A stretch of DNA of 58,948 nt from Leptolinea tardivitalis (GCF_001050275.1 NZ_BBYA01000004.1:1-58948), one strand, 5' to 3'. Positions 1-8,493 are shown, numbered from the stretch's first letter. Translations and numbers: made by a program. The notes: generated by a model not told the origin, from the sequence alone.

Positions 1-79
1 CTTTTTCTGTTTTGTTCCCTTTTTGATAGCGGGGTCGGATGGTTTCTACTAATTCTCGCTTGCTTTGTTGACTCATCAT
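1..79 (-). CDS. IS transposase, N-terminal fragment (runs off left edge)
   Basis: Reading leftward from an ATG at 79-77 the frame is open to the window edge and begins MMSQQSKRELVETIRPRYQK. This resembles the start of integrase-type (DDE) transposases. A good ribosome binding site (GAGGGAG) lies just upstream, at about 84-90 on the plus strand. Only about 26 residues are inside the window, so the family cannot be fixed. An IS inverted repeat lies immediately upstream (113-170), and a matching transposase C-terminus appears at the right edge. The assignment therefore rests on the N-terminal sequence plus the repeat context. Confidence 0.7.
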   Translation of the reverse strand, partial: MMSQQSKRELVETIRPRYQKGNKTEK

Positions 80-170
80 AGCTCCCTCGGCAGCTCTCTA
101 TTCTCTGCCCAAGGTAACATCTATTGTGAGGCAACGTTTCTCCTAAAGTTACTTTTAATTTGAGGCAATG
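1..170 (-). mobile_element. Left-edge insertion sequence end
   Basis: This is the transposase-start end of an insertion sequence. Two related boxes, at 113-136 and 160-170, carry TGAGGCAA and reappear in inverted orientation at the right edge of the window (58778-58785 and 58811-58834). The 24-base box at 113-136 matches its partner at all but two positions. Spacing between the two TGAGGCAA boxes is nearly equal at both ends (26 and 27 bases). The exact outer tip and any target duplication cannot be set from this window. Confidence 0.7.
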
Positions 171-179
171 CGAGAATCA

Positions 180-212
180 ATAAACGGCTGCCAATGAATG
201 GCAGCCGTTTAT
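180..212 (-). terminator. Hairpin terminator downstream of the rhodanese gene
   Basis: A perfect 14-bp stem (180-193 with 199-212) encloses a 5-base loop. On the minus strand it ends in a short T-rich tract. It lies 25 bases past the rhodanese stop codon, between that gene and the insertion sequence, and is nearly symmetric, so it could work in both directions. Confidence 0.75.
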
Positions 213-236
213 GATTAACAGATTTTTCTCCGGGTT

Positions 237-689
237 TTATTTACCTGTTTCGATCGGGTATCCGCTGGCTTTCCATTCTGTCACACCACCGGCCATACTG
301 GTCACATTTTCAAATCCTGCATTCAGAAGAATATCCCTCCCCTGTGCACTTCGACGGCCTGTTCGGCAAACAACCACGACAGTTTTGTCTTTGGGTATTT
401 TTGTAAGTTCGTTTGGTAAAGTTCCCAAAGGTATCAATGTAGCACCTGGTATATGCAACTCATCCCATTCACTTTGCTCCCGCACATCAAGGATGAATGC
501 ACCCTGATCTCGTAATTTTGCCACTTCCGCAACGTTGATCTCAGCAGCCATTTTTCCTGTACCTTTTTGTGTTCCTGGAATCAGAAAAATGACAGCCAGA
601 ATTACAATAATTACACCTGCTGCAATCCATAACCAGATACGGTTCGTATTTTCTGCTTTTTTCTTTTTCCGGTTTTGTGAAGTCGTCAT
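237..689 (-). CDS. Membrane-anchored rhodanese-like domain protein
   Basis: A 150-residue protein with a basic cytoplasmic N-terminus, one membrane segment (about residues 17-38, IWLWIAAGVIIVILAVIFLI) and a single rhodanese domain. The catalytic loop CRTGRRSA fits the rhodanese CxxGxRS pattern, so the Cys nucleophile is present and sulfur-transfer or redox chemistry on the extracytoplasmic side is likely. The start at 689 is chosen because AGGAGA lies 5-6 bases upstream. A longer reading from 743 lacks a ribosome binding site and would add a His/Cys-rich stretch. The gene is divergent from the two-component system at 853. The sulfur substrate cannot be told from the sequence. Confidence 0.85.
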   Translation of the reverse strand: MTTSQNRKKKKAENTNRIWLWIAAGVIIVILAVIFLIPGTQKGTGKMAAEINVAEVAKLRDQGAFILDVREQSEWDELHIPGATLIPLGTLPNELTKIPKDKTVVVVCRTGRRSAQGRDILLNAGFENVTSMAGGVTEWKASGYPIETGK

Positions 690-852
690 TGTCTTCTCCT
701 GCTGGCAAAAATGTTCATGTATTTTAGATGGATTATTATGCAATACGTTTCATGGACTTCCGATGTAGATTTTATATCGAATCGAGAAAATATTAGATAA
801 TAGATTACATGATATTCACAATTTCTTCAAATTCCTTGATTATCCTATACCT

Positions 853-1557
853 ATGACTTCTGTGGATAAGAACATACTAATCGTGGATGATGAACCCCAG
901 ATTATCCGGGTTCTGAAAGGGTATCTCGAAAATGCCGGCTATCGGGTACTTTGTGCCGGGAACGGGAAAGATGCCCTTTCAATTACTATGGTAGAAAAAC
1001 CCGATTTTGTCATTCTCGACTTGAATCTTCCTGGGATGGACGGTCTGGAAGTCTGCAAAGCCATTCGCGAAAAATCAAATGTCCCCATACTAATGTTAAC
1101 AGCTCGTTCGGAAGAAGCAGATAAAATAATCGGCCTCGAACTGGGAGCGGATGATTATATAGTCAAACCATTCAGCCCTCGTGAGATTGTCACCCGTGTG
1201 CGGACAATATTTCGCCGCGTTTCCGGTGATGCCGCCAGACCAGAGACTATTCGCGTTGGAAATCTTTTTATTGATATCGACAAACATATTGTCCGACTGG
1301 CTGACCAGATTATCGACCTGACTCCAACCGAATTTGACCTGTTGGTTACCATGGCCAGACAGCCAAAGCGGGTATTCACTCGTGCGCAGTTGCTCGAGAG
1401 CGCTATTGGGGAATCATTTGAAGGATATGATCGGACCATTGATACTCATATAAAAAATTTGAGGAACAAGCTGGAACCCAATCCACGAAAACCACAATAT
1501 ATTCAAACAGTTTTCGGTATTGGGTACAAATTTGAAGTGAGCGAACATGCGTCATAG
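853..1557 (+). CDS. OmpR/PhoB-family response regulator
   Basis: A 234-residue DNA-binding response regulator. The receiver domain (about 6-120) has the acidic pair D12/D13, phospho-acceptor D56, switch T83 and K105. The C-terminal winged helix (about 130-228) contains the usual LTPTEFDLL and RTIDTHIKNLRNKLE segments. The stop overlaps the start of the histidine kinase by 11 bases, so the pair is translationally coupled. No strong ribosome binding site precedes the ATG. The target genes are unknown; the divergent rhodanese gene is one possible target. Confidence 0.95.
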   Translation: MTSVDKNILIVDDEPQIIRVLKGYLENAGYRVLCAGNGKDALSITMVEKPDFVILDLNLPGMDGLEVCKAIREKSNVPILMLTARSEEADKIIGLELGADDYIVKPFSPREIVTRVRTIFRRVSGDAARPETIRVGNLFIDIDKHIVRLADQIIDLTPTEFDLLVTMARQPKRVFTRAQLLESAIGESFEGYDRTIDTHIKNLRNKLEPNPRKPQYIQTVFGIGYKFEVSEHAS

Positions 1558-2992
1558 TCTAATTGTCAAATTGATGGGAGCTTTTTTTCTGCTGATCATA
1601 ATCTGCGCTCTGATTATCTTTACCGCAACTACAAAGGCTACCAAACAAGCGTTTGTTCGATATTCAGACAACAATCGTCAAACATGGACTCAACGATTGG
1701 CAGAGAACCTGGCAGATTATTACCAATCCAATGGCAGCTGGCAGGGAATTGATGAGGTTCTAACATCTGAATTCACCAGAGGAAACCATAATTCCGGCAT
1801 GATGATGGGAAAGGGAAAAAACGGAAGAACGGGTTTTCCAATCGTCATGGGCGGCATGATGGAATCTACCCAGCGATTGATCCTGTCAGATGCCAATTCA
1901 AATGTGTTGTTTGATTCAGCCGCTGAACTGACTGGGAAAAAATTACCCGATACAGAATTGCAATCCGGAACTCCCATTTCTCTGGAGAATCAACAGGTAG
2001 GGACGATCCTGGTTTCTTCAGAATCGATGAGAAGCGGAACACCGGCAGCCGAATTTATTAATTCGGTGAATCATTCCATTATTCTCTCCATTCTTGCCGG
2101 CGCCATTATTTCCATTATTCTTGGAGCTGTGCTTTTCAACCAGTTTACTTCTCCATTGCGTCAATTAAAAAAAGCTGCCGTGGAAGTGGGAAATGGCAAT
2201 TTCCACCAGAGAGTTACCATCAAATCACATGACGAATTTGCCGAAGTTGCGCATTCTTTCAATCAGATGACGGAAAGTCTTGAAAAAGCAGAAGAAAGTC
2301 GTCTTCATTATATGGCAGATATTGCCCATGAATTGCGTACTCCTCTTACAGCCATTCAGGGAACGATAGAAGCCATGCAAGATCGGATTCTTCCTCTGGA
2401 TGATGAACAACTTGAAATTCTCCATAATCAAACAACCATACTGAACCGTCTGGTGAACGACCTGCGCCTGCTTTCACTGGCAGAGACAGGTCATCTTAAA
2501 TTGGATAAGATCTCTCTCTCGCCTTCAGAGTTTATTCAGAAAACTGTGGACAGCCTAAAACCACTGGCAATTCCCAAGAACATCACTTTGAAAACGAATC
2601 TGCCAATCGGGCTTCCAGATTGGTCGCTGGATCCTGACCGTTTTACACAGATTCTCAACAACCTGCTGAGTAATGCGATTCGATATACACCGGAAAATGG
2701 AGAAATCATCGTTGATGCCGTCTATCATCCGACACATAATGAATTGGAGATCAGTGTAACAGACTCAGGGATTGGGATTTCTTCAGAAGATCTTCCTTAT
2801 ATTTTTGACCGTTTTTACCGGGTGGATAAATCACGAACACGGTTGAGTGGAGGAGCCGGCCTGGGATTGGCCATCGTGAAAAGGCTGGTTGAAGCCCACG
2901 GTGGGAAGATCACCGTTGAAAGTCCTGTTTTTCCCGGCATTAATAAACCAGATTATGGCTCACGATTTAAGATATTGCTTTCCAGTAAATGA
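1547..2992 (+). CDS. HAMP-domain sensor histidine kinase
   Basis: A 481-residue membrane sensor kinase partnered with the preceding regulator. It has a transmembrane helix at about 8-27, an extracytoplasmic region of about 145 residues, a second helix at about 177-200, a HAMP linker, then the kinase core. The H-box is DIAHELRTPL with phospho-acceptor H261. N (NLLSNAIRYTPEN), G1 (DSGIGIS), F (FDRFYRVD) and G2 (GAGLGLAIVKRL) boxes are all present, so it should be active. The sensor region carries a Met/Gly/His-rich patch at about 81-106 (HNSGMMMGKG and VMGGMM), unlike a typical folded sensor loop. The ligand is unknown. Confidence 0.95.
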   Translation: MRHSLIVKLMGAFFLLIIICALIIFTATTKATKQAFVRYSDNNRQTWTQRLAENLADYYQSNGSWQGIDEVLTSEFTRGNHNSGMMMGKGKNGRTGFPIVMGGMMESTQRLILSDANSNVLFDSAAELTGKKLPDTELQSGTPISLENQQVGTILVSSESMRSGTPAAEFINSVNHSIILSILAGAIISIILGAVLFNQFTSPLRQLKKAAVEVGNGNFHQRVTIKSHDEFAEVAHSFNQMTESLEKAEESRLHYMADIAHELRTPLTAIQGTIEAMQDRILPLDDEQLEILHNQTTILNRLVNDLRLLSLAETGHLKLDKISLSPSEFIQKTVDSLKPLAIPKNITLKTNLPIGLPDWSLDPDRFTQILNNLLSNAIRYTPENGEIIVDAVYHPTHNELEISVTDSGIGISSEDLPYIFDRFYRVDKSRTRLSGGAGLGLAIVKRLVEAHGGKITVESPVFPGINKPDYGSRFKILLSSK

Positions 2993-3046
2993 ATGTCATT
3001 AAATTGAAGAATAATCCCATCTGAGAAATCAATTTTTCGTTATTCC

Positions 3047-3074
3047 TTGACAAGGGCCATCGTTCCCTTATAAT
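3047..3074 (+). promoter_or_regulatory. Promoter of the histidine operon
   Basis: Perfect consensus hexamers: TTGACA at 3047-3052 and TATAAT at 3069-3074, separated by 16 bases. The predicted transcription start is about 3081-3084, which places it 0-5 bases from the ATG of the His-rich leader peptide. Confidence 0.85.
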
Positions 3075-3083
3075 TTCATTTAT

Positions 3084-3137
3084 ATGGAACAGATTTGTAT
3101 TGCCTTGCATCATCATCACAATTTCTCCCCCAATTGA
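3084..3137 (+). CDS. hisL: his operon leader peptide (four consecutive His codons)
   Basis: A 17-codon frame, MEQICIALHHHHNFSPN, whose codons 9-12 (3108-3119) are CAT CAT CAT CAC. It lies between a consensus promoter and a strong terminator just ahead of hisG, as expected for an attenuation leader peptide that senses charged tRNA-His. No ribosome binding site is possible upstream, because transcription should start at or within about five bases of the ATG, so translation is probably leaderless. The stop codon (3135-3137) falls inside the first base of a set of mutually exclusive stems, where classical attenuation needs it. The symbol is given by function and not by homology to enterobacterial HisL. 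Confidence 0.8.
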   Translation: MEQICIALHHHHNFSPN

Positions 3138-3205
3138 TCGGCGGAGCTGTTTTCGTTTACCATAAGGCAGAAACATCAACCCCCGGTCAACCGGGGGATT
3201 TTTTT
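3125..3205 (+). promoter_or_regulatory. his transcription attenuator with competing stems
   Basis: Four segments can pair in alternative ways. Segment 1 (3125-3131) pairs with segment 2 (3139-3146) in an early stem with one C-C mismatch. Segment 2 in its longer form (TTGATCGGCGG, 3134-3144) pairs with segment 3 (CCCCCGGTCAA, 3180-3190) over 10 of 11 positions, including one G-U, to make an antiterminator. Segment 3 pairs with segment 4 (CCGGGGG, 3191-3197) to make the terminator. A ribosome stalled on the His codons would mask segment 1 and free segment 2. A ribosome reaching the stop would cover 1 and 2 and allow termination. Pairings were worked out by eye. Confidence 0.8.
3180..3205 (+). 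terminator. Terminator arm of the his attenuator
   Basis: A 7-bp all-GC stem (3180-3186 with 3191-3197) with a TCAA tetraloop is followed by seven T residues (3199-3205). It lies only 19 bases before the hisG start codon, so it must be conditional for the operon to be expressed. It may also stop read-through from the upstream kinase gene. Confidence 0.85.
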
Positions 3206-3224
3206 ATCCAGAAGGGAATACATA

Positions 3225-4241
3225 ATGCTCAATCGCGAAACAACCGACCTTCGACTCTCACTTCCGTCCAAAGGCAGATTAGCAGAAGAAACATTGGATT
3301 TTATGTCTGATTGCGGTCTGACAGTCTACCGACCCAATCCCCGGCAATATGAAGCCGTTATCCCGGCACTCCCGTCTGTACGTGTCCTCTTCCAACGGCC
3401 GCCGGATATTGTGGTCAGTGTGCGTGAAGGGACAGTCGATTTCGGCATAACCGGTCTGGATGTGGTGGAAGAGCGCAAAGGTGACCAGAACGAAGTTCTC
3501 GTGATTCATGATGCACTCAATTTCGGTCAATGCCGTCTGAATCTGGCTGTTCCAGAAGCCTGGTCGGATGTTTCCACTGTAGATACTTTAGCCCAAAAAG
3601 TGAAAACTTTTAACCGAAAACTTCGGGTGGCTACAAAATACCCGGAGCTTACGGGAAAATTTCTACAATCAAAAAATATTGAACACATCTTGATCCCAGC
3701 AGAAGGCACCCTGGAAACTGCTCCATCCATCGGGTACGCCGACATGATCTGTGATATTGTCTCGTCAGGACAAACATTGCGAGACAATCGTCTGGTGGCT
3801 CTTCCCGATGGCTGCCTTCTGAATTCACAGGCAGTACTCATTGCAAACCGTGATTCTCTGGTCAACAGACCCGAAGCTCTACAGGCAGCTCGTTTTCTAC
3901 TGGAATTTTTTGAAGCCCACCTTCGAGCTAACGAGAACCTCTCCATTTTTGCCAATATACGCGGAGAATCACCGGAAGCAATCGCCGAATCGATTTTCAA
4001 ATCCTGTCATATCCCCGGTTTGCAGGGTCCTACAATTTCTAGAGTGATCGTGCGTGAGCCGGGTGAAAACTGGTATGCCGTTAATATCATTGTTCAACGG
4101 AGTAATCTGTTCCAGGCAATTACAGAGCTTCGCTCCATTGGCGGCAGCGGTGTGGTGGTAACACCTGTGAAATATATTTTTGATGAAGAACCTCCCAGGT
4201 ACACAGCTTTATTGAAAACATTGATGGAGTATCAATCATGA
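3225..4241 (+). CDS. hisG: ATP phosphoribosyltransferase, long form
   Basis: First enzyme of histidine biosynthesis, condensing ATP and PRPP. The 338-residue protein has the periplasmic-binding-like catalytic domain (LPSKGRLAEETLDF near the start, GTVDFGITGLDVVEE, and the segment SIGYADMICDIVSSGQTLRDN around 165-185). A C-terminal regulatory ACT-like domain follows (YAVNIIVQRSNLFQAITELRSIG, about 285-307). This makes it the long, self-regulated form that does not need HisZ. It is somewhat longer than the roughly 300 residues usual for that form. The start is supported by AGAAGGGA seven bases upstream. Expression is predicted to be controlled by the attenuator just before it. The stop overlaps hisC by four bases. 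Confidence 0.95.
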   Translation: MLNRETTDLRLSLPSKGRLAEETLDFMSDCGLTVYRPNPRQYEAVIPALPSVRVLFQRPPDIVVSVREGTVDFGITGLDVVEERKGDQNEVLVIHDALNFGQCRLNLAVPEAWSDVSTVDTLAQKVKTFNRKLRVATKYPELTGKFLQSKNIEHILIPAEGTLETAPSIGYADMICDIVSSGQTLRDNRLVALPDGCLLNSQAVLIANRDSLVNRPEALQAARFLLEFFEAHLRANENLSIFANIRGESPEAIAESIFKSCHIPGLQGPTISRVIVREPGENWYAVNIIVQRSNLFQAITELRSIGGSGVVVTPVKYIFDEEPPRYTALLKTLMEYQS

Positions 4242-5341
4242 CTGCCAGTATCGGAAAACGGATAGTAGAAATGCCGGCCTATATTCCTATCGAACCCATC
4301 GACGTATTGGCTGCCCGCCTGAACATCCCGGCAGAAAAGATTGTCAAGATGGATGCCAACGAGAATCCCTATGGGCCGTCACCTTTGGTGAAAGAGGCTC
4401 TCGCCCGGCTTGATCTGGTCAATATATACCCCGATCCGGAAAGCCGAAAACTGCGTGACGGTTTATCCAACTTTCATAAAGTCCCAATGGAAAATCTGCT
4501 GGCTGGTTCTGGAGCAGATGAATTGATTGATCTGTTGGTACGGGTCCTTTTGGAACCGGGTGATTGTGTAATTAATTGTGTTCCCACTTTCGGGATGTAC
4601 AGTTTTGACACTCTCTTGAACTATGGCACATGTATTAGCATCCAGAGAAATGCAGATTTTTCACTCGATCAGGAAGCAATCGAGGTAGCTGTCCGAAAGA
4701 ATAAACCGAAAATCATCTTTGCCTGTTCCCCAAACAATCCTGACGGACGATTGCTGACCGGCGAGGAAATTGACTTTTTGTTATCGCTTCATACATTGGT
4801 TGTAGTGGATGAAGCCTATATTGAATTTACCCAGCAAAACCTTGATTTAGGCCGCAGCCGATCCATCATTACACAGACACCCAAACGTGAAAATCTGGTG
4901 GTTCTGCGAACCTTTAGTAAATGGGCTGGATTGGCAGGTTTGCGTGTTGGATTTGGCGCCTTTCCATCCTGGCTGATGGATTCACTTTGGAAAGCCAAAC
5001 AGCCATACAATGTGAATATTGCCGCATCTGCCGCTGCTTTGGCTTCCCTGTCTGATGATGCATATCTTGCCGGTAATGTCGCCAGAATTCAACAGGAACG
5101 TGCCCGTCTATTTACCAAATTGCAGTCGCTACCCACACTTCAACCTTATCCATCACAATCGAATTTCATTTTATGCAAAACTAAAAATGTCTCCGCCATA
5201 GAGATAAAACGAAAACTGGCATCCAGAGGTGTTTTTATCAGGCATTATGATAATGCTCTTCTGAAAGATTGCATCCGCATCTCTGTAGGAAGACCAGAAG
5301 ATACAGATGAGTTAATTCATCAATTGGAGGGAATTTTATGA
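4238..5341 (+). CDS. hisC: Histidinol-phosphate aminotransferase
   Basis: A 367-residue fold-type I PLP aminotransferase that transfers an amino group to imidazole acetol phosphate. Family signs are MDANENPYGPSP near the N-terminus, the CSPNNPDG segment, VVDEAYIEF, and RTFSKWAGLAGLRVG carrying the PLP lysine K228. The C-terminal arginine region IRISVGRPEDTD is present. The start codon overlaps the hisG stop (ATGA), and the stop overlaps hisB in the same way. Length is normal. Confidence 0.95.
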   Translation: MTASIGKRIVEMPAYIPIEPIDVLAARLNIPAEKIVKMDANENPYGPSPLVKEALARLDLVNIYPDPESRKLRDGLSNFHKVPMENLLAGSGADELIDLLVRVLLEPGDCVINCVPTFGMYSFDTLLNYGTCISIQRNADFSLDQEAIEVAVRKNKPKIIFACSPNNPDGRLLTGEEIDFLLSLHTLVVVDEAYIEFTQQNLDLGRSRSIITQTPKRENLVVLRTFSKWAGLAGLRVGFGAFPSWLMDSLWKAKQPYNVNIAASAAALASLSDDAYLAGNVARIQQERARLFTKLQSLPTLQPYPSQSNFILCKTKNVSAIEIKRKLASRGVFIRHYDNALLKDCIRISVGRPEDTDELIHQLEGIL

Positions 5342-5970
5342 CTGTGGAAACAAAATCAGATATATCTCGTTCATCAACTGTAAAACGCAAAACATCAGAA
5401 ACCGATGTAAACATCCAGATCAATCTGGATGGAATCGGTCGAAGTGATATTAAAACAGGCATCGGATTCTTCGATCATATGTTAAATCAACTGGCCTGTC
5501 ACGGTCTGTTTGACCTTGACATCAAGGCTGCCGGTGATCTTAATGTGGATAACCATCACACCATCGAAGATGTGGGATTAACATTGGGAGAAGCGTTTTC
5601 ACGTGCACTCGGAACCCGAAAAGGCATCGTACGTATGGGGGAAGCCACTGTCCCTATGGATGAAAGCCTGGCCTTCACCTGTGTGGATTTTTCCGGTCGT
5701 CCATATTGTGTGATCAAATCAAAATGGCAGGGGGAATCGATCGCAGCCATTCCCACCAGTCTTCTGGAACATTTCTGGTCATCTTTTGCCATCACATCTG
5801 GCTGTAATATTCATATCCGGGTTCTTGAAGGTCAGGATAACCACCATATGGCTGAAGCCATTTTCAAGTCAGCGGCAAGAGCCATATTGACAGCCACCCG
5901 CATCGATCCGCGAAGAGCCGGTGTTGTTCCCTCAAGCAAAGGGACTATCGGTTTCTCAGGGACAGTCTGA
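5338..5970 (+). CDS. hisB: Imidazoleglycerol-phosphate dehydratase
   Basis: A 210-residue monofunctional dehydratase. The duplicated metal-binding motifs FFDHM, DNHHTIEDVG and EGQDNHHMAEA are intact. There is no N-terminal HAD phosphatase domain of the enterobacterial bifunctional type, so histidinol-phosphate phosphatase must come from another gene. It overlaps hisC by four bases and ends two bases before hisH. Confidence 0.95.
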   Translation: MTVETKSDISRSSTVKRKTSETDVNIQINLDGIGRSDIKTGIGFFDHMLNQLACHGLFDLDIKAAGDLNVDNHHTIEDVGLTLGEAFSRALGTRKGIVRMGEATVPMDESLAFTCVDFSGRPYCVIKSKWQGESIAAIPTSLLEHFWSSFAITSGCNIHIRVLEGQDNHHMAEAIFKSAARAILTATRIDPRRAGVVPSSKGTIGFSGTV

Positions 5971-5972
5971 CC

Positions 5973-6587
5973 ATGAGCACAACCGTACAGTTGATTGATG
6001 CAGGAACCGGGAACCTTCAATCTGTCCATAATGCTCTTACCAACCTGGGAGCGCAGATTGTGTTGGTTTCTCAAGCGGTTGAATTAAAAAAAGGATTACG
6101 CACAATTCTGCCAGGCGTGGGGGCATTTCGGCAATTTATGGAAGGCCTGCAAGGTCGTGGTTTTTCGGAGCCTGTACATCAAATTGCGCAATCTGGCGTA
6201 CCACTGTTAGGTATTTGTGTGGGAATGCAAGCCATGTTTGATACAGGAGAAGAATTGGGTGAATTTTCTGGTCTGGGGATTATTCATGGAAAAGTTACAC
6301 GTTTTCCAGATCAAACCTCTTTCAAAGTGCCACATACCGGATGGAACAATATAACAGCCGCCAAACCTTCCCCGTTGTTGACAGGCATTGAAGATGGGTC
6401 ATACTTTTATTTCAACCATTCCTATTATTGCCAGCCTCTGGATGATACCGATACTCTGACACTGACAGATTACATACAGCCATTTTCATCTGCCATATCC
6501 AGAGGATCTGTTTACGGAGTTCAATTCCACCCTGAAAAAAGCCAGAAAATGGGCCAGATATTGCTGAATAATTTTCTTAAACTATAA
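5973..6587 (+). CDS. hisH: Imidazole glycerol phosphate synthase, glutaminase subunit
   Basis: A 204-residue class I glutamine amidotransferase that supplies ammonia to HisF. The nucleophile elbow GICVGMQAMF gives C82, and QFHPEKS gives H186 and E188, completing the triad. The N-terminal DAGTGNLQSV segment is typical of HisH. It starts two bases after the hisB stop. Confidence 0.95.
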   Translation: MSTTVQLIDAGTGNLQSVHNALTNLGAQIVLVSQAVELKKGLRTILPGVGAFRQFMEGLQGRGFSEPVHQIAQSGVPLLGICVGMQAMFDTGEELGEFSGLGIIHGKVTRFPDQTSFKVPHTGWNNITAAKPSPLLTGIEDGSYFYFNHSYYCQPLDDTDTLTLTDYIQPFSSAISRGSVYGVQFHPEKSQKMGQILLNNFLKL

Positions 6588-6608
6588 AATACGTAACAGG
6601 AAAGACCA

Positions 6609-7346
6609 ATGACCGCTTTTACCATTTTCCCTGCTATTGACCTGCGCGCCGGGCAGGTAGTCCGTCTCAGTCAGGGTGATCCCGATAAACAAAAGGTTTA
6701 CAGTTCTGATCCTGAAATTGTGGCTCGATCAATGCTGGAACAGGGCGCCACATGGCTGCATGTTATCAACCTTGATGGTGCTTTCGGAGAATCATCCACA
6801 TCGAATTTATCTGCCCTTGCGAAAATTATTCAGACTGCCCGGGAATTCAAAGCCCATATCCAATTTGGAGGTGGATTACATACGCTGGATCAGGTTCGGG
6901 CGGTACTATCCAATGGTATCGACCGGGCTATCCTGGGAAGTATGGCTGTGAAAGAACCTGAAAATATCCGCACGCTTCTTTCGGAATTTAACACACAACA
7001 AATTGGCGTAAGTTTGGATGGCCGTAAGAACGAAATCATGGTTTCTGGATGGCAAAAGGCATCAGGGATCACTGTTTTTGATCTTGCAGATAACTTGAAG
7101 TCCATGGGGCTTGCGTGGATTGTTTACACAGATATTGACCGGGATGGAATGCAATCGGGCAGCAATTTTGAGACAACCATTTCCCTCGCCCGAAAGACAA
7201 AAATGAACATAATTGCCTCAGGCGGAGTCTCCACCATACAAGAGGTGAAAGCCCTGAAAACCGGCGGAGCAGCCGGTGCCATTATCGGGCGGGCCTTGTA
7301 TGAAGGAACGCTTGGATTACCAGAATTACTGGAATGTGCCAGGTAG
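6609..7346 (+). CDS. hisA: ProFAR isomerase (HisA)
   Basis: A 245-residue half-barrel-duplicated TIM barrel converting ProFAR to PRFAR. The N-terminal [14 protein letters not shown] carries the catalytic D11. The second half carries [13 protein letters not shown] with the second acidic residue. Phosphate loops FGGGLHT and IIASGGVST are present. The short gap after hisH contains CAGGAAAG as ribosome binding site. Confidence 0.95.
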   Translation: MTAFTIFPAIDLRAGQVVRLSQGDPDKQKVYSSDPEIVARSMLEQGATWLHVINLDGAFGESSTSNLSALAKIIQTAREFKAHIQFGGGLHTLDQVRAVLSNGIDRAILGSMAVKEPENIRTLLSEFNTQQIGVSLDGRKNEIMVSGWQKASGITVFDLADNLKSMGLAWIVYTDIDRDGMQSGSNFETTISLARKTKMNIIASGGVSTIQEVKALKTGGAAGAIIGRALYEGTLGLPELLECAR

Positions 7347-7356
7347 GAGACCAATC

Positions 7357-8127
7357 ATGCTGACAAAAAGAATTATTCCCTGTCTGGACATTAAAGACGG
7401 CCGTGTTGTAAAAGGTGTGCAATTTGTAAATCTTCGAGATGCCGGTGATCCGGTGGAACAGGCAAAGATTTACGACCAATCCGGTGCGGACGAACTGGTA
7501 TTTTTAGATATTTCTGCCAGTGCAGCCGGTAAAGATACCTGTCTGGATGTAGTTCGCAAGGTAGCGCGAGCCGTATTCCTTCCATTTACTGTGGGTGGAG
7601 GTATCCGAACGGTTGAGGATATGCGCAATCTCCTTCTGGCTGGTGCCGATAAAATCAGTATCAATACCTCTGCCGTTCAGAATCCCGATTTGATCTCCGC
7701 CGGGGCAAAAGCCTTCGGAAGCCAGTGTATTGTCCTGGCTATTGATGCCCGGAAACAGACTGACCATAGTCGTTCAGGATATGGTGTGACGATTCACGGC
7801 GGACGTACCCCCGTAGATCTGGATGCAGTTGAATGGGCCCGACGTGGTGTTGAGTTGGGCGCCGGAGAAATCCTGTTGACCAGTATGGATCGTGATGGCT
7901 CATTGAATGGATACGATTTAGAACTGACTCGTTCTGTAGCAGAAGCGGTTGCCGTCCCGGTCATTGCATCTGGTGGTGCAGGTAAAGAGCAGGATTTCGC
8001 CGATGTTTTGACAATTGGCAAAGCCGAAGCTGCATTGGCCGCTTCCCTCTTTCATGATGGTATCTTGCCAATTCCTGCTCTTAAAAGTTTTCTCTTTGAA
8101 CGAAAAATCCCGATTCGCCGGGTATAA
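7357..8127 (+). CDS. hisF: Imidazole glycerol phosphate synthase, cyclase subunit
   Basis: A 256-residue TIM barrel that works with HisH to close the imidazole ring and release [25 protein letters not shown] carries catalytic D11, and D130 lies in IVLAIDA. The start at 7357 is preferred because the family begins exactly here and GGAGA lies upstream. A longer reading from 7276 would overlap hisA by 71 bases with non-family sequence. Confidence 0.95.
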   Translation: MLTKRIIPCLDIKDGRVVKGVQFVNLRDAGDPVEQAKIYDQSGADELVFLDISASAAGKDTCLDVVRKVARAVFLPFTVGGGIRTVEDMRNLLLAGADKISINTSAVQNPDLISAGAKAFGSQCIVLAIDARKQTDHSRSGYGVTIHGGRTPVDLDAVEWARRGVELGAGEILLTSMDRDGSLNGYDLELTRSVAEAVAVPVIASGGAGKEQDFADVLTIGKAEAALAASLFHDGILPIPALKSFLFERKIPIRRV

Positions 8128-8151
8128 ATATGAATAATCAGGAAAAATAAA

Positions 8152-8472
8152 ATGGATCAGATTAAAAACCTGAAATATGATTCCCATGGTTTGATTCCGG
8201 CTGTGGTTCAAGATGCTGAAACCAACATGGTTTTAATGGTTGCCTGGATGAATCAAGAAGCCTGCCAGTTAACAGTGAAAACAAGACAGGTGCATTTTTG
8301 GTCGCGTTCCCGTCAGGAGATATGGCGTAAAGGAGCCACTTCGGGAAATACGCTTGAACTCGTCTCTCTCTGGCTGGATTGTGATGCCGATACCCTTCTG
8401 GTTAAGGTGAAACCTGCCGGTCCGGCATGTCATACAGGTAATACATCATGCTTTTATCGTGAGTTAAAATAG
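8152..8472 (+). CDS. hisI: Phosphoribosyl-AMP cyclohydrolase
   Basis: A 106-residue zinc enzyme that opens the adenine ring of PR-AMP. The family segment VAWMNQEACQLT, the WSRSRQEIWRKGATSGN segment, DCDADTLLVKV and CHTGNTSCFY supply the expected Cys and metal ligands. It is monofunctional, with hisE as a separate gene 21 bases downstream. Confidence 0.95.
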   Translation: MDQIKNLKYDSHGLIPAVVQDAETNMVLMVAWMNQEACQLTVKTRQVHFWSRSRQEIWRKGATSGNTLELVSLWLDCDADTLLVKVKPAGPACHTGNTSCFYRELK

Positions 8473-8493
8473 TTATATTAGATCAAGGTGGAT

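Noticed and set aside
3180-3205. A plain terminator of the histidine kinase gene
   Set aside because: It lies downstream of a consensus promoter and a His-rich leader frame and directly before hisG. It can also compete with an antiterminator stem, so an attenuator fits better, though it may also stop read-through.
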